Below are positions 1 through 8,168 of a stretch of DNA of 64,000 nucleotides, piece by piece. How positions within the stretch are numbered: the first letter of the stretch is position 1; each line of letters starts with the position of its first letter. Source of the stretch: Streptomyces sp. SAI-127. Lineage in GTDB: Bacteria > Actinomycetota > Actinomycetes > Streptomycetales > Streptomycetaceae. The stretch covers positions 806,001-870,000 of the forward strand of contig NZ_JARXYJ010000001.1 of NCBI RefSeq assembly GCF_029894425.1, in the 5' to 3' direction. Under the pieces are notes generated by a model that saw only the letters and a list, made by a program, of their open reading frames with translations, was not told the DNA's origin and did no database searches. The position numbers and the translations under genes are program-made.

Positions 1-232
1 GGTGGCCGCAGATCTGGTGGACCGACCGGTAAAAGCCGCGCACTTGGGGCTCGATGTGCTGCCGTAGGACAGCCCGCCCGCGGCCGTGGCGCCCCATGTC
101 CACGTCGGGGCGGAAGCAGCCGACCCAGGCGTCCAGGTCGCGGCCGTCCACGGCGAGGGCATAGCGGATGGGCAGCTGCTGGATGGCGAGCTGCGACTCG
201 ATGCGGTCGACACGGTCCTCGATCGACGTCAC
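1..232 (-). CDS. SnoaL-like / NTF2-fold protein (partial, C-terminus outside window)
   Basis: The first 77 codons are visible, starting at a GTG that overlaps the stop of the upstream acyl-CoA dehydrogenase by 4 bp (GTGA), so the two are translationally coupled. The peptide begins VTSIEDRVDRIESQLAIQQL, then LPIRYALAVDGRDLDAWVGCF, the N-terminal pattern of SnoaL-like polyketide-cyclase/hydroxylating-dioxygenase small-subunit folds: helix, a tyrosine before an A-x-A-x-D-x-R-D stretch, then a C-F pair. Members of this fold act as small isomerases, dehydratases or non-catalytic subunits. Being last in an operon with two acyl-CoA dehydrogenases suggests a role on a CoA intermediate, but the specific function cannot be read. 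Confidence 0.65.
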   Translation of the reverse strand, partial: MTSIEDRVDRIESQLAIQQLPIRYALAVDGRDLDAWVGCFRPDVDMGRHGRGRAVLRQHIEPQVRGFYRSVHQICGH

Positions 233-1407
233 GGGCGCGGCTCCTTCGGCAGGCCGAGGACCTGCTCCCCGATGATGTTGCGCTGGATCTCGCTCGACCC
301 GCCGTAGATCGTCTCCGCGAGGGACAGCAGGAAGGAGCGCTGCCGGGTGTCCAGGCCGTAGTCCTCGCCGACGATCTGCCCGGCGGGTCCCGCCAGCTCC
401 GTGGCCAGCTGGCCGAGTTGCTGGTGCCGCGTCGACGCGTACAGCTTCGCGGTGGTGGCCTGCGCGCCCGGAGTGCGGCCGGCGGTCAGTTCGGCGATGG
501 TCCGCAGGTTGGTGGTGCGCATGATGCGTACGGAGATCCAGGCGTCGACGATGCGGCGGCGCAGCATCGGATCGTCGAGCGCGCCCCGCTCGCGGGCCAG
601 GTCGATCAGTGCCTCGGCCTCGCGCTCGAAGGTGAGCTGCTGGGGCAGGAGCGTGGTGCCGCGCTCGATGCCGAGCGTGGCCATCGCGGTGCGCCAGCCC
701 TGGCCGACCTCGCCGACGACCATGTCGGCGCCGGTACGGGCGTCGGAGAGGAACACCTCGGCGAACTCGTCCTGGCCGGCGAGGTTGCGGATGGGGCGGA
801 TCTCGACGCCGGGCTGGTCGGTGGGCACCAGCAGCAGGCTCAGGCCCTTGTGCCGCGCGGACTGGGGGTCGGTGCGGGTCAGGACGTAGAGCCAGTCGGC
901 GTGGATGCCGAATGACGTCCACACCTTCTGTCCGCTGACCACCCACTCGTCGCCGTCGCGTTCCGCCCGGGTGCGCACGGACGCCAGGTCGGAGCCGGCT
1001 CCGGGTTCGCTGAAGCCCTGGCCCCACAGTTCCTCGACGGCGAGGATCTGCGGCAGGAAGCGCTTCTTCTGCGCCTCGCTGCCCATCGCGAGGAGCATCG
1101 GACCGAGCAGGTCGAGGGCGTTGACGGTAGCCCGGTACGGGGCGTTCACCCGGGCGTACTCGTACTCGAAGACGATCTCCTCCAGCAGCCCGAGCCCCCG
1201 TCCGCCGTACTCCTCGGGCCAGCCGACGCCCAGCCAGCCGCCTGCGGACAGTTCGCGGTCCCAGGCGAGGCGGACCTCCCAGGCCGCGCCGTCGGTGGGG
1301 CCGCCCACGCCCCGGTGCTCGGCGAACTCCCCCACCAGGTGGTCCGCCAGCCAGTCCCGCACCTCGTCGCGGAAGTCGCGTACGGCGGGCCCGAAGTCCA
1401 GCTCCAT
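229..1407 (-). CDS. Acyl-CoA dehydrogenase family protein (FadE type)
   Basis: A 392-residue flavoprotein expected to oxidise an acyl-CoA to the enoyl-CoA and pass electrons to ETF. Recognisable are WPEEYGGRGLG (N-terminal helical domain), GFSEPGAGSDLASVRTRA (FAD/substrate-binding loop), GQKVWTSFGIHADW, and C-terminal IYGGSSEIQRNIIGEQVLGLP. The glutamate of the medium-chain type YEGT motif is replaced by G, as in several actinobacterial steroid-type FadEs. The ATG at 1407 was chosen because GGGAGA precedes it; the frame stays open upstream but reads as low-complexity shadow. It lies 19 bp after the next dehydrogenase gene, and the pair probably forms a heteromer as described for mycobacterial ChsE1-ChsE2. 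Confidence 0.92.
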   Translation of the reverse strand: MELDFGPAVRDFRDEVRDWLADHLVGEFAEHRGVGGPTDGAAWEVRLAWDRELSAGGWLGVGWPEEYGGRGLGLLEEIVFEYEYARVNAPYRATVNALDLLGPMLLAMGSEAQKKRFLPQILAVEELWGQGFSEPGAGSDLASVRTRAERDGDEWVVSGQKVWTSFGIHADWLYVLTRTDPQSARHKGLSLLLVPTDQPGVEIRPIRNLAGQDEFAEVFLSDARTGADMVVGEVGQGWRTAMATLGIERGTTLLPQQLTFEREAEALIDLARERGALDDPMLRRRIVDAWISVRIMRTTNLRTIAELTAGRTPGAQATTAKLYASTRHQQLGQLATELAGPAGQIVGEDYGLDTRQRSFLLSLAETIYGGSSEIQRNIIGEQVLGLPKEPRP

Positions 1408-1426
1408 GTCTGCTTCTCCCTGAGGT

Positions 1427-2551
1427 TCAGATACCGAGCCGGGTGGCGAGCAGTTCCCGGTGGTACGACGGTGTGCCGAGCAGTACCTCGGAGCTCTTGG
1501 CCCGCTTGAAGTACAGGTGTGCGGGGTGCTCCCAGGTGAAGCCGATTCCGCCGTGGACCTGGATGTTGTCGGCGGCGACCTTGGTGAAGGCCTCCGAGCA
1601 GACGGCCTGCGCGAGGGCGGCCGCCATCGCGATCTCCGTCTCGTCGCCCGCGTCCAGCGCCCACAGCCCGCCGTACGCGGCCGAGCGGGCGGACTCGATC
1701 TCCATGAGCATGTCGGCGCACTTGTGCTTGATTCCCTGGAACGAGCCGATGGGCCGGCCGTACTGCTCGCGGATCTTGGCGTACGCCACGGCGGCGTCCA
1801 GGGCGGCCGCGGCTCCCCCGACCTGTTCGGCGGACAGGAGTACGGCGGCGGTGGCGAGGGTGCGCTCCAGGGCTGGCCATGCCGCGCCCTCCGGGCCCAG
1901 GAGGCGGGCGGGGGTGTCCGTGAACTCGAGCCGGGCTTGCTTGCGGGTCTGGTCGAGGGCGGGGAGGGGGGTGCGGGTGAGGCCAGGGGCGTCTGAGGTC
2001 TCGACAGCCAGGAGGCTGACGCCACCGGGCGTGCGAGCGGCGACCAGGAGCAGGTCGGCGAGGTGTCCGTCCGGGACGTAGGTCTTCACGCCGGTCAGGC
2101 GCCAGCCGCCGGTTTCGTCGTGGGCGGCGGTGAGCCGGACGCCCTGCTCGTCCCAGCGGCCACTGTCCTCGGTGAGCGCCAGCGTGGCCACCGTCTCGCC
2201 GGACGCGATGCCCGGCAGGAGGCCGTGTCGCGCCTGCTCGTCGGCGCAGCGCAGCAGTGCCTCGGCGGCCAGGGCGACGGTGGCGAAGTACGGGCCGCCG
2301 AGCAGCGCGCGGCCCGTCTCCTCGAAGACGATGCCGAGATCGACGTGGCCGAAGCCGGAGCCGCCGTACTCCTCCGGGACGGCGAGCCCCTGAAGGCCGA
2401 GTTCGCCGGCCATCCGCCCCCAGACGACGGGGTCGTGACCCTGGGGGTCGGCGGCCAGGCGGCGTACGTTCGCCTCGTCGGAGTGCTTGGCGAGGAACGA
2501 GCGGACGACCTTGCGCAGTTCGTCCTGTTCCTCGGTGAAGGTGAGATCCAT
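1427..2551 (-). CDS. Acyl-CoA dehydrogenase family protein, partner-subunit type
   Basis: A 374-residue protein starting MDLTFTEEQDELRKVVRSFL. It carries the signature HGGIGFTWEHPAHLYFKRAK near the C-terminus, shared with the dehydrogenases at 8970 and 30615 and characteristic of one subunit class of heteromeric actinobacterial acyl-CoA dehydrogenases. Motifs include VPEEYGGSGFG and the AYAKIREQYGRPIGSFQ helix. It is the first gene of a leftward operon with the large dehydrogenase and the SnoaL-like gene, and is divergent from the enoyl-CoA hydratase at 2661. The substrate is not predictable from sequence. Confidence 0.92.
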   Translation of the reverse strand: MDLTFTEEQDELRKVVRSFLAKHSDEANVRRLAADPQGHDPVVWGRMAGELGLQGLAVPEEYGGSGFGHVDLGIVFEETGRALLGGPYFATVALAAEALLRCADEQARHGLLPGIASGETVATLALTEDSGRWDEQGVRLTAAHDETGGWRLTGVKTYVPDGHLADLLLVAARTPGGVSLLAVETSDAPGLTRTPLPALDQTRKQARLEFTDTPARLLGPEGAAWPALERTLATAAVLLSAEQVGGAAAALDAAVAYAKIREQYGRPIGSFQGIKHKCADMLMEIESARSAAYGGLWALDAGDETEIAMAAALAQAVCSEAFTKVAADNIQVHGGIGFTWEHPAHLYFKRAKSSEVLLGTPSYHRELLATRLGI

Positions 2552-2616
2552 GCCGAGCTTCCCGTCCTCCGTGCAACGTCACGTGCGGCCCGCTTGCCGC
2601 CCACCGTTCGATACAG

Positions 2617-2635
2617 TTAGATAATTATAGTATCC
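2617..2635. promoter_or_regulatory. Divergent promoter with TAG-N-TAA-type motif
   Basis: The 109-bp gap between two divergent catabolic genes contains an AT-rich island, TTAGATAATTATAGTATCC, in otherwise high-GC DNA. Related islands occur at 5503, 8125, 11994, 15950, 20697, 21934, 37681, 39549 and 45824. It is probably an overlapping promoter and operator; the candidate regulator is the GntR protein encoded at 11132. Confidence 0.5.
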
Positions 2636-2660
2636 ACACTGAATACACCAGGAGCGCGAC

Positions 2661-3482
2661 GTGACCGATCCCTACGCCCCGTTCACGAGCCTGACCTTCG
2701 AGCGGCCCGCGCCCGGCGTGCTCCGGATCGTGCTCGACGCCCCGAACCTCAACGCCGTGGATCCGCGCATGCACGGCGAACTCGCCGACATCTGGTCCGT
2801 CGTGGACCGCGACGAGGAGACCCGAGCGGTGCTCGTCCAGGGGGCGGGCAGGGCGTTCTCGGCAGGCGGGACCTTCGACTCCATCGACGCCATGACCGAG
2901 GACTACGCCGTGCGCGCCCGGGTGATGCGGGAGGCGCGGGACATGGTCTACGGCGTCCTCAACTGCTCCAAGCCGGTGGTCTCCGCGATCCACGGACCGG
3001 CGGTCGGGGCGGGGCTGGTCATCGGCATGCTGGCGGACATCTCCGTCGTCGCCCGCACGGCGAAGATCGTCGACGGGCACACGCGGCTCGGCGTCGCGGC
3101 CGGTGACCACGCCGCCATCTGCTGGCCGCTGCTGTGCGGCATGGCGAAGGCAAAGTACTACCTCCTCACGTGCGAGACCCTCACCGGCGAGGAGGCCGAG
3201 CGGATCGGGCTGGTGTCGAAGTGCGTGGACGACGCGGACGTGCACACCGAGGCCCTGCGGGTGGCGACCGCGCTGGCGGCCGGGCCGGCCAGCGCGATCA
3301 GCTGGACCAAGCGGTCCCTCAACCACTGGTACCGCACGGCCCAGCCGATCTTCGAGGCCTCGCTCGGGCTGGAGTTCTTCGGGTTCGGCGGGCACGAGGT
3401 GGTCGAGGGACTCGCCGCGCACCGCGAGAAGCGGCCCGCGGACTTCGAGGGCGTCAGCGGCAAGCACCCGCTCGACCTGTGA
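2661..3482 (+). CDS. Enoyl-CoA hydratase/isomerase family protein lacking both canonical glutamates
   Basis: A 273-residue crotonase-fold protein with GTG start and a GGAG element upstream. The oxyanion-hole region reads [14 protein letters not shown] and the second glycine helix [16 protein letters not shown]. Where typical hydratases have the two catalytic glutamates, this protein has V (GAGLVIG) and D (GVAAGDHAA). It therefore belongs to the GD-x-A crotonase group and may be an isomerase, hydrolase or retro-Claisen type enzyme rather than a standard hydratase. It leads a rightward two-gene unit with the MaoC protein. It resembles the protein at 8169 closely enough to be a paralogue. Confidence 0.88.
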   Translation: MTDPYAPFTSLTFERPAPGVLRIVLDAPNLNAVDPRMHGELADIWSVVDRDEETRAVLVQGAGRAFSAGGTFDSIDAMTEDYAVRARVMREARDMVYGVLNCSKPVVSAIHGPAVGAGLVIGMLADISVVARTAKIVDGHTRLGVAAGDHAAICWPLLCGMAKAKYYLLTCETLTGEEAERIGLVSKCVDDADVHTEALRVATALAAGPASAISWTKRSLNHWYRTAQPIFEASLGLEFFGFGGHEVVEGLAAHREKRPADFEGVSGKHPLDL

Positions 3483-3509
3483 CCACCGTACGAGAGGAAC
3501 CGATCGATC

Positions 3510-4010
3510 ATGGCACCGCAGCCGACCAGCACCGACGTCCCCCTTCTGGTCAAGGGACTGACCTATGAGGAGATGCCGGTCGGGCAGGTCTTCCGGACCG
3601 CCCGCCGCACCATCACGGAGACCGATCTGGTCAACTTCGTCACTTGGGGCGGCTTCACCGAGCCCCTCTTCTGGGACGCCTCGCACGCAGCGGACGGCGG
3701 CTACACGGGGCGACTGGTCCCGGGAGGACTGACGTACTGCATCGCCGAAGGGCTCGTCCTGCAGACGAACGTGCTGCACGGCACCGGCCTCGCCTTCCTG
3801 CACATGGATCTCACCGTGCAAGGTCCGGTGTACGTCGGCGACACCGTGTACGCCGTCGTGGAGACCACGAACTGCCGGCCCTCCAGCAAGCCCGGCCGGG
3901 GCGTGGTGACCAGCCGGATCACGGTACGCAACCAGCGGGACGAGGACGTCCTCGTCTACACGCCGGTGCGACTGATCCGCGGCAGGGACTACGAGGCTCC
4001 GGCATCCTGA
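3510..4010 (+). CDS. MaoC-like hot-dog dehydratase
   Basis: A 166-residue single hot-dog protein. The N-terminus has the characteristic YEEMPVGQVFRTARRTITETD followed by FVTWGGFTEPLFWD and RLVPGGLTYCIAEGLV. In catalytic MaoC/R-hydratases the D-x-N-P-x-H dyad sits at the TEPLFWD position; the histidine is absent, so hydratase activity is uncertain and a heteromeric non-catalytic role is possible. It lies 27 bp after the crotonase gene, same operon. The next gene is convergent. Confidence 0.8.
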   Translation: MAPQPTSTDVPLLVKGLTYEEMPVGQVFRTARRTITETDLVNFVTWGGFTEPLFWDASHAADGGYTGRLVPGGLTYCIAEGLVLQTNVLHGTGLAFLHMDLTVQGPVYVGDTVYAVVETTNCRPSSKPGRGVVTSRITVRNQRDEDVLVYTPVRLIRGRDYEAPAS

Positions 4011-4053
4011 GGCCGGGGCCGGGATGACGAGGGCTCCCGCATCCTGAGCCCGG
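3993..4053. repeat. Imperfect tandem duplication at the 3' end of the MaoC gene
   Basis: CTCCGGCATCCTGAGGCCGG at the MaoC stop recurs about 40 bp later as CTCCCGCATCCTGAGCCCGG, and GGGACTACGAGG is also repeated. This looks like a short slippage duplication in the convergent intergenic gap. Confidence 0.5.
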
Positions 4054-4061
4054 AGCAGGGA

Positions 4062-5477
4062 CTACGAGGTTTTGCCGCCCCGAGTCCGGGGCGCGGCCGG
4101 CACCAGACTCAGACCGGCGGCGCGCCCCGCCTCGGGCACAGCGGGCTCGGCGAAGGCGCCCCGGTGCAGCCAGTCGGAGGGCATCGAGGGACGCGGCGGG
4201 GCCTCGTGGTCCGGGACCGCCATCGCGTACAGGCGGGTGTAGCGGAACTTGGCCTCCAGGTTGTCCAGGACCGACCAGTACTCGTAGCCGCACACCTCCA
4301 CACCGGCCGCGGTGAGTCCGGCCAGCCAGGTGAGCCGGGCGCGGAGGAGGGCGCGGCGCCGGTCGTCGTCGCTGTGTCCCGTGTCGTCGACCAGGTCCAG
4401 GTCGCCCATGCCGTTGTCGATGACGGACAGCGGCGGCAGCACATCGCCGTACAGCTCGTACAGCCCGGCGACGGCGTCGGCGAGTCCTTCGGGGATGATC
4501 GGCCAGCCGTAGGCGGTGGTCTCGACGTCGTCGAACGGGACGATCGCGAAGCCCAGGCCCACGAGCAGGCGGTTCACCTCGTTGAGGGCGCTCTGGCACG
4601 TCCTCGTCGGCAGCACGCGGGGCAGGTTTTCCGGCGCGGTGACACGGAACGGGGTGTGCCAGGACAGGCCCAGCAGGTCCTGCTCGGTGGTGATGGTCTC
4701 CAGGTCTCCGGGGCGCACGCAGCCGGTGTCCTCGACCGGCGAGTCGCCGTCCTCGGTCACCATGTGCTCACCGAGCAGCAAGGGGTCGAGGAAGAGACGG
4801 TTGGTCCAGCTCTCCAGGCGTTCCAGGGCGAGACGGTCGTAGGGGTCCTCGGTGGCCGGGTAGCCGCCCACGAGGGTGACCGTGGTGCCGATCCGGCCTC
4901 GTGCGCCGGCAGCCCGCAGGGCCTGGGTGGCGAGCCCGTTGCCGAGCAGGATGTGGTGGACCGCGGGCAGTCCGGCCCGCCCCGCACCCCGGTTCGGGGG
5001 GTACATTCCGGCCACGTGGTCGGCGAGCGTGGGGCCGGCGAGGTCGGTGGAGGTGATCCAGCGTTCCACCCGGTCGCCGAAACGGCGGCCCAGCTCGGCG
5101 ACGTAGACGGCGAAGTGCTCGGCGGTGTCGCGGGCAAGCCAGCCGCCGGCCGCGTCCAGCCACGGCGGCAGTGCGCGGTCGAGCAGGGTGAGAGCGGGTC
5201 GGGTGCCCTGCGCGAGCAGTGCGTCGAGCGCCCGGTCACAGCGGTCCAGGGCGTCCTGGGCCCAGCTGCCGGGGCCGTCGGGCTGGAGCTGCGGCCATCC
5301 GGCGACCATGCGGTGGGTGTCCGCGACGACGCCGGTCAGCTGCCGGAGGTCTTCGGTCCACTGCCGGAAGTGTCCGCCGCGTTCCGGCGGGGGCGGCAGT
5401 GGCGCCGCGATGGTGTCCGCTGTGGCGACCCCCCAGTCGACACAGCGAAGGGATTCGTGCAGGAAACCATCGCTCAT
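4062..5477 (-). CDS. Glycoside hydrolase family 1-like protein with lost catalytic glutamates
   Basis: A 471-residue protein with the full-length GH1 layout (beta-glucosidase TIM barrel): WGVATAD at the start, WPQLQPDG, GGWLARDTAEHFAVYVAELG, RFGDRVERWIT, AVHHILLGNGLA, NRLFLDPLLLG, PLSVIDNGMGD, and YWSVLDNLEAKFRYTRLYAM. Key residues are changed: the N-E-P acid/base motif reads S-T-D (WITSTDLAG), the T-E-N-G nucleophile motif reads I-D-N-G, and the Y-H-W-D motif before it reads L-L-D-R. It is unlikely to be a retaining glucosidase. The intact frame argues for a retained non-hydrolytic role. It follows its own promoter island at 5503 and converges on the MaoC gene. Confidence 0.8.
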   Translation of the reverse strand: MSDGFLHESLRCVDWGVATADTIAAPLPPPPERGGHFRQWTEDLRQLTGVVADTHRMVAGWPQLQPDGPGSWAQDALDRCDRALDALLAQGTRPALTLLDRALPPWLDAAGGWLARDTAEHFAVYVAELGRRFGDRVERWITSTDLAGPTLADHVAGMYPPNRGAGRAGLPAVHHILLGNGLATQALRAAGARGRIGTTVTLVGGYPATEDPYDRLALERLESWTNRLFLDPLLLGEHMVTEDGDSPVEDTGCVRPGDLETITTEQDLLGLSWHTPFRVTAPENLPRVLPTRTCQSALNEVNRLLVGLGFAIVPFDDVETTAYGWPIIPEGLADAVAGLYELYGDVLPPLSVIDNGMGDLDLVDDTGHSDDDRRRALLRARLTWLAGLTAAGVEVCGYEYWSVLDNLEAKFRYTRLYAMAVPDHEAPPRPSMPSDWLHRGAFAEPAVPEAGRAAGLSLVPAAPRTRGGKTS

Positions 5478-5502
5478 GGTTACCGTCCAGGCGGTGAATG
5501 GT

Positions 5503-5517
5503 TTAGCGCATTCAACT
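5503..5517 (-). promoter_or_regulatory. Upstream motif of the GH1-like gene
   Basis: TTAGCGCATTCAACT lies 26 bp upstream of the ATG. It shares GCATTCAACT with the island in the divergent gap at 8125-8144, suggesting the same regulator. A second CGCTAAC element follows at about 5535. Confidence 0.4.
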
Positions 5518-5591
5518 GAATGTCCGCCGACCGGACGCTAACAGGTCAAACAAACTACGACAATGTTTCGGCCAGATCTCCCGATACGGGA

Positions 5592-7190
5592 TCAGACCGT
5601 GTCCAGGATGAGGTCCGCCGCCCTCCAGGCCATGGCCATGATCGGTGCGTTCAGATTTCCGGACACCATGGTCGGCATGACCGAGCAGTCGACGACCCGC
5701 AGGCCCTCGATGCCGCGTACCCGCAGCCGGCCGTCGACGACGTCGTCGTCGGCCGGGCCCATGGCGCAGGTGCCGATGGCGTGGTAGCCGCAGCGCCCCT
5801 GGTCGAGACCGGCGTCGATGATGTCCTGGTCGTCGCGGACCCCGGGGCCCGGCAGCGTCTCGGCCGTGATCCGGCCGGCGATCGGCTCGGTCTCGAAGAG
5901 GTCCCGCATGCGCCGGAAGAGGGCGGCCCCGACCGTGCGGTCGTGGTCGGAGCCGTAGTAGTTCGGCGTGATCGTGAGAGGGGCGTCGGGGTCGGCCGAC
6001 GTGATGTGCAGGCCGCCCTCGGCGGTGGGGCGCAGGATGTAGCCGAGGCCCATCACCCCGGGCTCGCGTTCCACGCCGGTCTCCTTGCCGGGGACGTCGG
6101 GCAGCAGGGACACCGGCGCGATGAGCAACTGCGCGTCCGGCCGGGCGAGTTCGGGGCGGGTCTTGAAGAAGGCGATGACGTCGAAGGCGGGCGCGGCCAG
6201 CGGTCCACGGCGGGTGGCCAGGTATCTCGCCCCCGACAGGGCCTGCCGCAGCGGTGTGCTCAGGGCCTTGTTGTAGCCGAGGTCGTCCTTCAGCCGGTAC
6301 TGGACGACGAAACAACGGTGCTCGCGCATCCGGCCGCCCATGTGCGGGCTGTCGACCAGGACGTCGACGCCCGCCGATTTCAGCGTCTCGGCCGGGCCGA
6401 TGCCGGACAGCTGGAGGATCTTGGGCGTGGCGATGCTGCCGGCGGAGAGGATCACCTCGCGCCGAGCCCGGAAGTCGGTCTCCCGGCCGTTGCCGCGGGC
6501 GTGCACGCCGACGGCTCTGCCGTGCTCGGCGAGAACGCGCGTCACGACGGTGTCCACCGCCACGGTCAGGTTCGGGCGGTCCGCGACGGGGTGCAGGAAG
6601 GCGCGGGCGGCGCTGAACCGCTGTCCCTTCTTGATGGTGGCCATGGCGTAGCCGATGCGTTCGTCGTCGCTCGCGTTGAGGTCGTCGGTGCGGCGCCAGC
6701 CGAGTCCGGTGCCGGCGGCGATCGCCTCCTCGCAGAGCGGCTCCGTCTGCGGTGCGGTGGAGATGTGGAGCGGGCCGCCCGCGCCCCGGGCCCGGGAGGC
6801 GCCGAGCGCGTTGTCCTCGATCCGCTGGAAGACCGGCAGCATGGTGTCCCAGCCCCAGCCGGGGTTGCCGAGGCGCTCCAGCTCGTCGTAGTCGGCGCGG
6901 TCACCGCGGTTGTAGACCATGCCGTTGACCGAGCTGGATCCGCCGAGCGTCCGGCCCCGGACCCAGTGCTCGACGCGGCGGCCGGGGCCCACCGGCTCGA
7001 CCGGGTAGTGCCAGGCGAACCGGGGATCACCCAGCAACTTGCCGAATCCCTTGGGCATCCTGATCAGGGGTGTGGCGTCCCGGCCGCCGGCCTCGATCAG
7101 GAGCACGGACGTCTTCGGGTCCTCGGAGAGCCGGTTCGCGAGCACGCAGCCCGCGGAGCCCGCGCCGACCACGATGTAGTCGTACGTCAT
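5592..7190 (-). CDS. GMC family FAD-dependent oxidoreductase (choline/alcohol dehydrogenase type)
   Basis: A 532-residue protein. The N-terminal dinucleotide-binding motif is DYIVVGAGSAGCVLANRLSE, followed by LLIEAGG and the GMC signature around GGSSSVNGMVYNRGD; the C-terminus has YHAIGTCAMG with the conserved active-site His and GLRVVDCSVMPTMVSGNLNAPIMAMAWRAA split over two motifs. GMC enzymes oxidise primary or secondary alcohols to aldehydes or ketones. The ATG overlaps the stop of the upstream crotonase by 4 bp. It probably supplies an aldehyde or ketone intermediate to this locus, for example to the aldehyde dehydrogenase at 19160. Confidence 0.92.
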   Translation of the reverse strand: MTYDYIVVGAGSAGCVLANRLSEDPKTSVLLIEAGGRDATPLIRMPKGFGKLLGDPRFAWHYPVEPVGPGRRVEHWVRGRTLGGSSSVNGMVYNRGDRADYDELERLGNPGWGWDTMLPVFQRIEDNALGASRARGAGGPLHISTAPQTEPLCEEAIAAGTGLGWRRTDDLNASDDERIGYAMATIKKGQRFSAARAFLHPVADRPNLTVAVDTVVTRVLAEHGRAVGVHARGNGRETDFRARREVILSAGSIATPKILQLSGIGPAETLKSAGVDVLVDSPHMGGRMREHRCFVVQYRLKDDLGYNKALSTPLRQALSGARYLATRRGPLAAPAFDVIAFFKTRPELARPDAQLLIAPVSLLPDVPGKETGVEREPGVMGLGYILRPTAEGGLHITSADPDAPLTITPNYYGSDHDRTVGAALFRRMRDLFETEPIAGRITAETLPGPGVRDDQDIIDAGLDQGRCGYHAIGTCAMGPADDDVVDGRLRVRGIEGLRVVDCSVMPTMVSGNLNAPIMAMAWRAADLILDTV

Positions 7191-8080
7191 CGCTGACCCT
7201 CCGGCGCCGGGCCCGGCTCCTCAAGGGGGCGGAACTCCTCCTCCTGCCACCAGGGGTAGAGGGGTGGCATGTCCTTGCTGACCCGGCCCGGGAACTCGGG
7301 CGGCCGTTTGGCGAGGAACGACTGGACGCCCTCCACGGGGTCCGGGCCGCCACCGATCTGGCTCATGATCCGGGAGTCGAGCCGGTGGGCGGCCATCGGG
7401 TGCGGCTCGCCCAGCATCCGCCACATCATCTGGCGGGAGAGGGCGACCGAGATCGCGGAGGTGTTCTCGGCGATCTCCCGGGCGAGTGCGTACGCCGCAG
7501 GCAGCAGCTCCTCCGGTGGGTGCACGGAACGGACCAGCCCGGCAGCGAGTGCCTCGTCCGGGCCGAAGACGCGGCCCGTGGCCACCCATTCCATGGCCCG
7601 CTGCATGCCGACGGCCCGGGGCAGGAACCAGCTCGCCGCCGATTCCGGCACGATGCCGCGGCGGGCGAAGACGAAGCCGAACTTCGCCGAGGTCGACGCC
7701 AGCCGGATGTCCATGGGCAGGGTCATGCTGGCTCCGACGCCCGCCGCCGGGCCGTTGATCGCCGCGATCACCGGCTTGGTGCTGGAGAAGAGCCGCAGCG
7801 CGACCCGGCCGCCGGTGTCCCGGTGCCAGGCGCCCGCCTTGCGGTGGTCGAAGGAGGAGCCGCCGGAGCTGACGTCGGCGCCCGCGCAGAAGCCCCGTCC
7901 GGCGCCGGTCACCACGACCACGCGCACGTCGTCGTCGGCGTCGGCCGCGTCCAGGACGTCGAGCAGGTCGGCCATCATCCGGGGGTTGAAGGCGTTGAGT
8001 TTCTCGGGCCGGTTCAGCGTGACGGTGAGGATCCGGTCCGCCACCTCGGCCCGCACGGTGTCGTACTCCTGCTCCGGCAT
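7187..8080 (-). CDS. Enoyl-CoA hydratase/isomerase family protein
   Basis: A 297-residue crotonase with VTGAGRGFCAGADVS (oxyanion hole), NGPAAGVGASMTLPMDIRLAS, and GIVPESAASWFLPRAVG, which keeps a glutamate at the second catalytic position. The first glutamate position is A/S (GVGASMT), a pattern seen in many actinobacterial hydratase/isomerases. It is the first gene of a leftward operon with the GMC oxidoreductase, with a 4-bp ATGA overlap, and is divergent from 8169. Confidence 0.88.
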   Translation of the reverse strand: MPEQEYDTVRAEVADRILTVTLNRPEKLNAFNPRMMADLLDVLDAADADDDVRVVVVTGAGRGFCAGADVSSGGSSFDHRKAGAWHRDTGGRVALRLFSSTKPVIAAINGPAAGVGASMTLPMDIRLASTSAKFGFVFARRGIVPESAASWFLPRAVGMQRAMEWVATGRVFGPDEALAAGLVRSVHPPEELLPAAYALAREIAENTSAISVALSRQMMWRMLGEPHPMAAHRLDSRIMSQIGGGPDPVEGVQSFLAKRPPEFPGRVSKDMPPLYPWWQEEEFRPLEEPGPAPEGQR

Positions 8081-8124
8081 ACGCGTCCTCCGTCACTCCA
8101 GTGAGCCGTTTCCAGAAAGCTTAA

Positions 8125-8142
8125 TTAGTTATAGCATTCAAC
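8125..8142. promoter_or_regulatory. Divergent promoter with TAG-N-TAA-type motif
   Basis: TTAGTTATAGCATTCAAC lies in the 88-bp gap between divergent crotonase genes. It resembles the island at 2617 (TTAG-TA-TATAG-AT spacing) and shares GCATTCAACT with the site at 5508. Confidence 0.5.
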
Positions 8143-8168
8143 TCTACTGACTCGTTCGATGATGACTG

